DNA of 64,000 bases from positions 1 through 64,000 of the forward strand of contig NZ_LJSD01000037.1 of NCBI RefSeq assembly GCF_001303895.1, in the 5' to 3' direction. This document shows, piece after piece, positions 61,039-64,000 of the stretch (positions within the stretch are counted from its first letter, which is position 1; each line of letters opens with the position of its first letter). A model generated the notes under the pieces. It saw only the letters and a list, made by a program, of their open reading frames with translations, searched no databases and was not told the origin of the DNA. The translations under genes were made by a program, and so were the position numbers. This DNA comes from Mesorhizobium sp. 1M-11 (GTDB lineage Bacteria > Pseudomonadota > Alphaproteobacteria > Rhizobiales > Rhizobiaceae).

Positions 61039-61368
61039 TTACTTCGCCTTGGCAGTCAGCGATTCGAACGGCTTGTAGGCGTCCTTGGCGAGATCGGCAT
61101 ACAGTTCACTGATCTTGGTAGCCTCGGCCACGAAAGCCTCGTACGCCTGCTTGGCGTAGTCGCTCTGGAGTTCAACCGCGTTTTCCAGAGACTTGGCCGA
61201 CAAAAGCTTTTCGAAATAGGCTGCGCCGTTCTCGAAGCTCTTCTTGGTGTATTCGGTCGCCTCGCTGGCGATCGTCTGCACACCCTTGGAAAGCGAAGCA
61301 AAGCTCTTCAAGCCGGTGTCGGCGAATTCCTTGCCGTATTTGCTGAAATCCTCGTAGGTCTGGCTCAT
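61039..61368 (-). CDS. Phasin family protein
   Basis: 109-residue helical protein of the phasin family (PF09361), which coats polyhydroxyalkanoate granules in studied members. The sequence is one long amphipathic helix set: EDFSKYGKEFADTGLKSFASLSKGVQTIASEATEYTKKSFENGAAYFEKLLSAKSLENAVELQSDYAKQAYEAFVAEATKISELYADLAKDAYKPFE. The start at 61368 has AAGGAA upstream; the longer frame is non-coding. It is monocistronic with its own terminator, as expected for an abundant structural protein. Confidence 0.9.
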   Translation of the reverse strand: MSQTYEDFSKYGKEFADTGLKSFASLSKGVQTIASEATEYTKKSFENGAAYFEKLLSAKSLENAVELQSDYAKQAYEAFVAEATKISELYADLAKDAYKPFESLTAKAK

Positions 61369-61522
61369 CTGGCATTCCTTTTCGTACGGATCGGCTGATT
61401 TGTGCGATGCATAAGATGTATGTTGCGATGCACAAAAAGTCAATTCCCGCGCGAATGCCCCTTCAGTCCCTAAGATTCGAATAAAGCTAGCCTCAACTGC
61501 AGCCAAAATGGTGAACGAGGCG

Positions 61523-61545
61523 GTTACCATAAACGGATTGGTAAC
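61523..61545. promoter_or_regulatory. Inverted repeat in the phasin/DD-carboxypeptidase intergenic region
   Basis: GTTACC (61523-61528) and GGTAAC (61540-61545) are inverted arms with an 11-base spacer, about 84 bases before the carboxypeptidase start and 155 bases from the divergent phasin. It may be an operator for one of them. Confidence 0.35.
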
Positions 61546-61628
61546 GAGCGTTAAAGTAGGTTGGCCAAATGCGGGGCCGGACCTTTGCCGACTCCCCGGG
61601 GTGCAAGCAAAATTCAAAGGAAGCAGCA

Positions 61629-63074
61629 GTGCGTCAGGCGTTAACAGGCATCGTGTCCAAGTCGGTTTCTTCTCTCCTCAAAACTTCCATGGTCGCTTCG
61701 CTCGCGCTGACATTCGCGGTGACCGACGTCGTGTCCGCGATGGCGGCGCCCTCCTCGGCAATCGTCGTCGATGCCAAGACAGGCAAGACGCTTTACGCGA
61801 AGGACGCCAATGCGCGTCGCTATCCGGCGTCATTGACCAAGATGATGACGTTGTACCTGACCTTCGAGGCGCTCGCGCAGGGTCGCATCGCCAAGAACAC
61901 CCCAGTCGTCTTCTCGGCCAAGGCCGCAGCCGAACCGCCGACGAAGCTCGGCGTGCGCAAGGGCGGCGCCGTCACGGTCGAAACCGCGATCCTCTCGATG
62001 GTGACCAAATCCGCCAATGATTCCTCGACTGCGCTCGCCGAAATGCTTGGTGGCTCAGAAGCGAATTTTGCTCGGATGATGACATCCAAGGCGCGTGCTT
62101 TGGGCATGAAAAGCACGGTGTTCCGCAATGCCAACGGCTTGCCGGACCCGGGCCAGTTCACCACCGCACATGACATGGCGGTGCTCGGCATGGCGCTGCG
62201 CGAGCATTACCCGCAATATTATGGTTACTTCTCCACGCGCTCATTTGCGTATGGCAAGCGTCAGATCAACGGCCACAACCGTCTGCTCGGCCGCATCAAG
62301 GGTGTCGACGGCATCAAGACCGGTTACACCCGTGCGTCCGGCTTCAACCTGGTTTCCTCGGTCGCTGACGGCAACCGTAAGCTCGTCGCCGTGGTGATGG
62401 GCGGTTCTTCAGGCGGTTCCCGCGACAAGCAGATGGCTTCGCTGATTCAGACCTATATGCCGCAGACCTCGACTCGCGGCTCCGGCCCGCTCGTCGCGCG
62501 GGCCTCGGGCGACACGGCCGTGGCGGCGATCGCCAACGTCTTCCTGCCCAAGAAGAATGCGCCGACTCCCGACGAGAAACCGGAGATCCTCGTTGCTTCC
62601 GCCGACGAGACTGCTGCCGTTGAAGTTGCGGCCGAGGACGCGGTGGTTGAGCCGGCCAAGCCGTCTCGCAAGACCAAGAAAGTAATCGCGGCGGCAGCTC
62701 CCGTGACGGCATCGGCTGCTGAAATGGCAATCCCGGCCGAGCTTCCGGTCGTCCAGGCCTACGCACCCGTCGAAGAAACTCCGATCGACCGCATGATGAC
62801 GGCGTCGACCTCCACGAATTCCGCCGCTTCGGGCGGCTGGGCTGTTCAGATCGCCTCGGCACCGCGTGAAGCTGATGCCAAGGCTCAGCTGGACAAGGTC
62901 GCCAAACAGGCCGGCCGTGTACTGGCCAAGGCTTCCGGCTTTACCGTCGCCTTCGACAAGGACGGCACCACCTATTATCGCGCCCGCTTCGGTTTCGAGA
63001 CCAAGGAAGCGGCGTGGAAGGCCTGCAACGCGCTGAAGCGGAAGAGCATCTCCTGCTACGCCGTGCAGCAGTGA
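61629..63074 (+). CDS. D-alanyl-D-alanine carboxypeptidase with C-terminal SPOR domain
   Basis: Penicillin-binding protein of the PBP5/PBP6 type that trims the terminal D-alanine of peptidoglycan stems. 481 residues. A signal peptide ends near SAMA (residue about 40). The active-site motifs are S68-x-x-K71 (ASLTK), S-A-N at 128-130 and K-T-G at 230-232 (GIKTGYT). After a long Ala/Pro/Glu linker a SPOR domain fills about 405-481 (GGWAVQIASAPREADAKAQLDKVAKQAG), which binds denuded septal glycan. The GTG start at 61629 follows AAAGGAAG. The PBP5 membrane-anchor helix is not visible; SPOR may replace it. Confidence 0.93.
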   Translation: MRQALTGIVSKSVSSLLKTSMVASLALTFAVTDVVSAMAAPSSAIVVDAKTGKTLYAKDANARRYPASLTKMMTLYLTFEALAQGRIAKNTPVVFSAKAAAEPPTKLGVRKGGAVTVETAILSMVTKSANDSSTALAEMLGGSEANFARMMTSKARALGMKSTVFRNANGLPDPGQFTTAHDMAVLGMALREHYPQYYGYFSTRSFAYGKRQINGHNRLLGRIKGVDGIKTGYTRASGFNLVSSVADGNRKLVAVVMGGSSGGSRDKQMASLIQTYMPQTSTRGSGPLVARASGDTAVAAIANVFLPKKNAPTPDEKPEILVASADETAAVEVAAEDAVVEPAKPSRKTKKVIAAAAPVTASAAEMAIPAELPVVQAYAPVEETPIDRMMTASTSTNSAASGGWAVQIASAPREADAKAQLDKVAKQAGRVLAKASGFTVAFDKDGTTYYRARFGFETKEAAWKACNALKRKSISCYAVQQ

Positions 63075-63111
63075 ACGGATTTCTCCCGGAAACGTATCTT
63101 ATCGAAGGAGG

Positions 63112-63807
63112 TCAATGGTGATTGGAGAGCAGGACGTCCTTGGCTTCGTTGATCCGCGCCGCCAGGAACGACGCGTTTCCGACATCGGGGTGCAAGCGTT
63201 GCATCAAGCGGCGGTGCGCCTTGCGGACATCCGTCGCGGCGGCGCCCGTTTCAAGACCAAGGATCTTGTAGGCCTCCTCCTTAGTCATGGCGCCAGGACC
63301 TGGCGCAACACCCAGCCTCTCGCCACGATACGTCTGCGTGTCGAGGCGCCAGGTGGGAAAACGGCCGTCAAGATACGTCTCTAGCAACTGCCGGCTGTCG
63401 GGATCGACCGCCAGTTCCTGGTAGAGTAGCCCGAGATCCGTCAGGCTCATCGCCCCGAGCATCTTTCCCTCGCTGAGACCTGCCAACACCAGCCCTTCGA
63501 GCCGGCCGGTGTCATGATCGAGCTCCATTTCCAGGGCAGCCGTACGCACCAGGGAATGGCGCGTGATCAGTGTGCCCACCGGGCGTTCCCTGCGAAACAG
63601 CATGTAGAGCGAGCCGGCGGCGGCAAGCGCGAGCAGGCCAAATCCGGCGCGTCCAGCGGCCAGGATCGCGATACCGGCAGTTCCGAGACCTACCGGCAAG
63701 GCCAGGCGCGCATTACTGGCCAACGCCTTGGGATCGGCACGCAGAAAAAGCGCTGCCGCTCCAGCGAGGCCGAGCGCGATTGCAGCAACGATGATCACAA
63801 TACCCAT
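63112..63807 (-). CDS. Membrane-anchored J-domain (DnaJ-like) protein
   Basis: 231-residue protein. The N-terminus has two or three hydrophobic segments (IVIIVAAIALGLAGAAALFL; LPVGLGTAGIAILAAGRAGFGLLALAAAGSLYMLF). A central soluble part has RTAALEMELDHDTGRLEGLVLAGLSEGKMLGAMSLTDLGLLYQEL. The C-terminal 60 residues are a J domain (MTKEEAYKILGLETGAAATDVRKAHRRLMQRLHPDVG) with the HPD motif that triggers DnaK. This TIM14/DjlC-like arrangement is common in Rhizobiales; the client is unknown. It is convergent with the carboxypeptidase gene, 37 bases apart. Confidence 0.92.
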   Translation of the reverse strand: MGIVIIVAAIALGLAGAAALFLRADPKALASNARLALPVGLGTAGIAILAAGRAGFGLLALAAAGSLYMLFRRERPVGTLITRHSLVRTAALEMELDHDTGRLEGLVLAGLSEGKMLGAMSLTDLGLLYQELAVDPDSRQLLETYLDGRFPTWRLDTQTYRGERLGVAPGPGAMTKEEAYKILGLETGAAATDVRKAHRRLMQRLHPDVGNASFLAARINEAKDVLLSNHH

Positions 63808-63907
63808 GGCCGATCATCCCGGTTTGACAAAGTCTACCGCGATCCTCTCGGGACACCAATACGCCGGCAAGTCACCGGCCCGAGGCGATCTTCCATCTTC
63901 AACAAGT

Positions 63908-64000
63908 TCAGAGTAGGCCGAGTTCCGCGAGTTCTTGTCGCAGCTTGGAGGGCATTTCAGCCCAACCCACCCTGCCCTTGCCGAGATCGACCGGCGCATC
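63908..64000 (-). CDS. C-terminal end of an unidentified protein (5' part outside window)
   Basis: A minus-strand frame open from base 64000 ends with TGA at 63908-63910 and encodes DAPVDLGKGRVGWAEM then PSKLRQELAELGLL. Codon use is like that of the neighbours and the frame is in register to the window edge, so it is probably the last 30 codons of a real gene. I do not recognise it from these residues. It would lie upstream of the J-domain gene on the same strand, 100 bases away; from remembered rhizobial gene order a MipZ-type ATPase is one possibility, not supported by sequence here. Confidence 0.55.
   Translation of the reverse strand, partial: DAPVDLGKGRVGWAEMPSKLRQELAELGLL

Noticed and set aside
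61523..61560. CtrA-type site before the DD-carboxypeptidase gene
   Set aside because: TTAAC-GCTCG-TTACC on the minus strand matches only one half of the TTAA-N7-TTAAC consensus.

Overview
This window is a stretch of core chromosome from a high-GC alphaproteobacterium of the Rhizobiales, most likely Mesorhizobium or a close relative in the Phyllobacteriaceae. The basis is gene order (pdhABC-eno-kdsA-pyrG; lexA-comEC-gltX-gltA; lpxB-lpxI-lpxA-fabZ-lpxD-bamA-rseP-cdsA-uppS-frr-pyrH-tsf-rpsB; clpS-clpA), LpxI instead of LpxH, a lipoyl domain on the E1-beta subunit, a DUF1849/EipB envelope protein, a GAAC-N7-GAAC SOS box before lexA, and two copies of an intergenic palindromic repeat that, from memory, is common in Mesorhizobium. 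I see no rRNA, tRNA, CRISPR array, insertion sequence, prophage or plasmid function.

Layout. 1-6 kb (minus strand): pdhC (cut by the window edge), pdhB, pdhA, a DivIC/FtsB-like protein, a secreted DUF6636 protein coupled to eno, then eno. 6-8.5 kb: a 2OG-Fe(II) oxygenase, and a plus-strand MerR regulator / carboxymuconolactone-decarboxylase-like pair with a MerR-type promoter, followed by the frameshifted remains of a secreted beta-propeller (SMP-30/NHL-like) gene. 8.5-14.5 kb: dodecin, kdsA, a glyoxalase-like protein, an NCS1 permease, a DUF1697 protein and pyrG. 14.6-20 kb: five genes on mixed strands (L,D-transpeptidase, AlkD-like repair protein, a PlsY of cyanobacterial appearance, DUF1905, rhodanese) lie between pyrG and secG-tpiA. 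20-25.5 kb: plus-strand run ppiD-trpD-trpC-moaC-moeA with overlapping or nearly touching genes. 25.5-33.7 kb: DUF1236, lexA, comEC, gltX, gltA, DoxX and a stand-alone NIF3/YqfO-type domain protein.

33.8-50.6 kb is the minus-strand envelope and translation superoperon, in transcriptional order rpsB, tsf, [insert], pyrH, frr, uppS, cdsA, rseP, bamA, lpxD, fabZ, lpxA, lpxI, lpxB. It joins protein synthesis to undecaprenyl carrier, phospholipid, outer-membrane protein and lipid A synthesis. A 3.5-kb catabolic-looking cassette (aldo-keto reductase, SnoaL-like protein, SDR and a divergent LysR regulator) interrupts it between tsf and pyrH. 50.8-57.9 kb: LysE exporter, DUF4031, EipB, RidA, GDPD, a FemAB-like acyltransferase, SMR transporter, HIT protein, AzlD/AzlC and a chloramphenicol-phosphotransferase-like kinase. 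58-64 kb: clpA-clpS, a phasin, a SPOR-domain DD-carboxypeptidase, a membrane-anchored J-domain protein and the last codons of one more gene.

Most of the window is well-understood housekeeping DNA. I did not find a clearly new biological system. The best leads are the tsf/pyrH cassette, the possible transfer of plsY, the decayed third gene of the MerR operon, the eno-coupled secreted protein and the near-identical lipoyl domains of PdhB and PdhC. No database search was run: family names rest on recognised motifs and remembered gene order.
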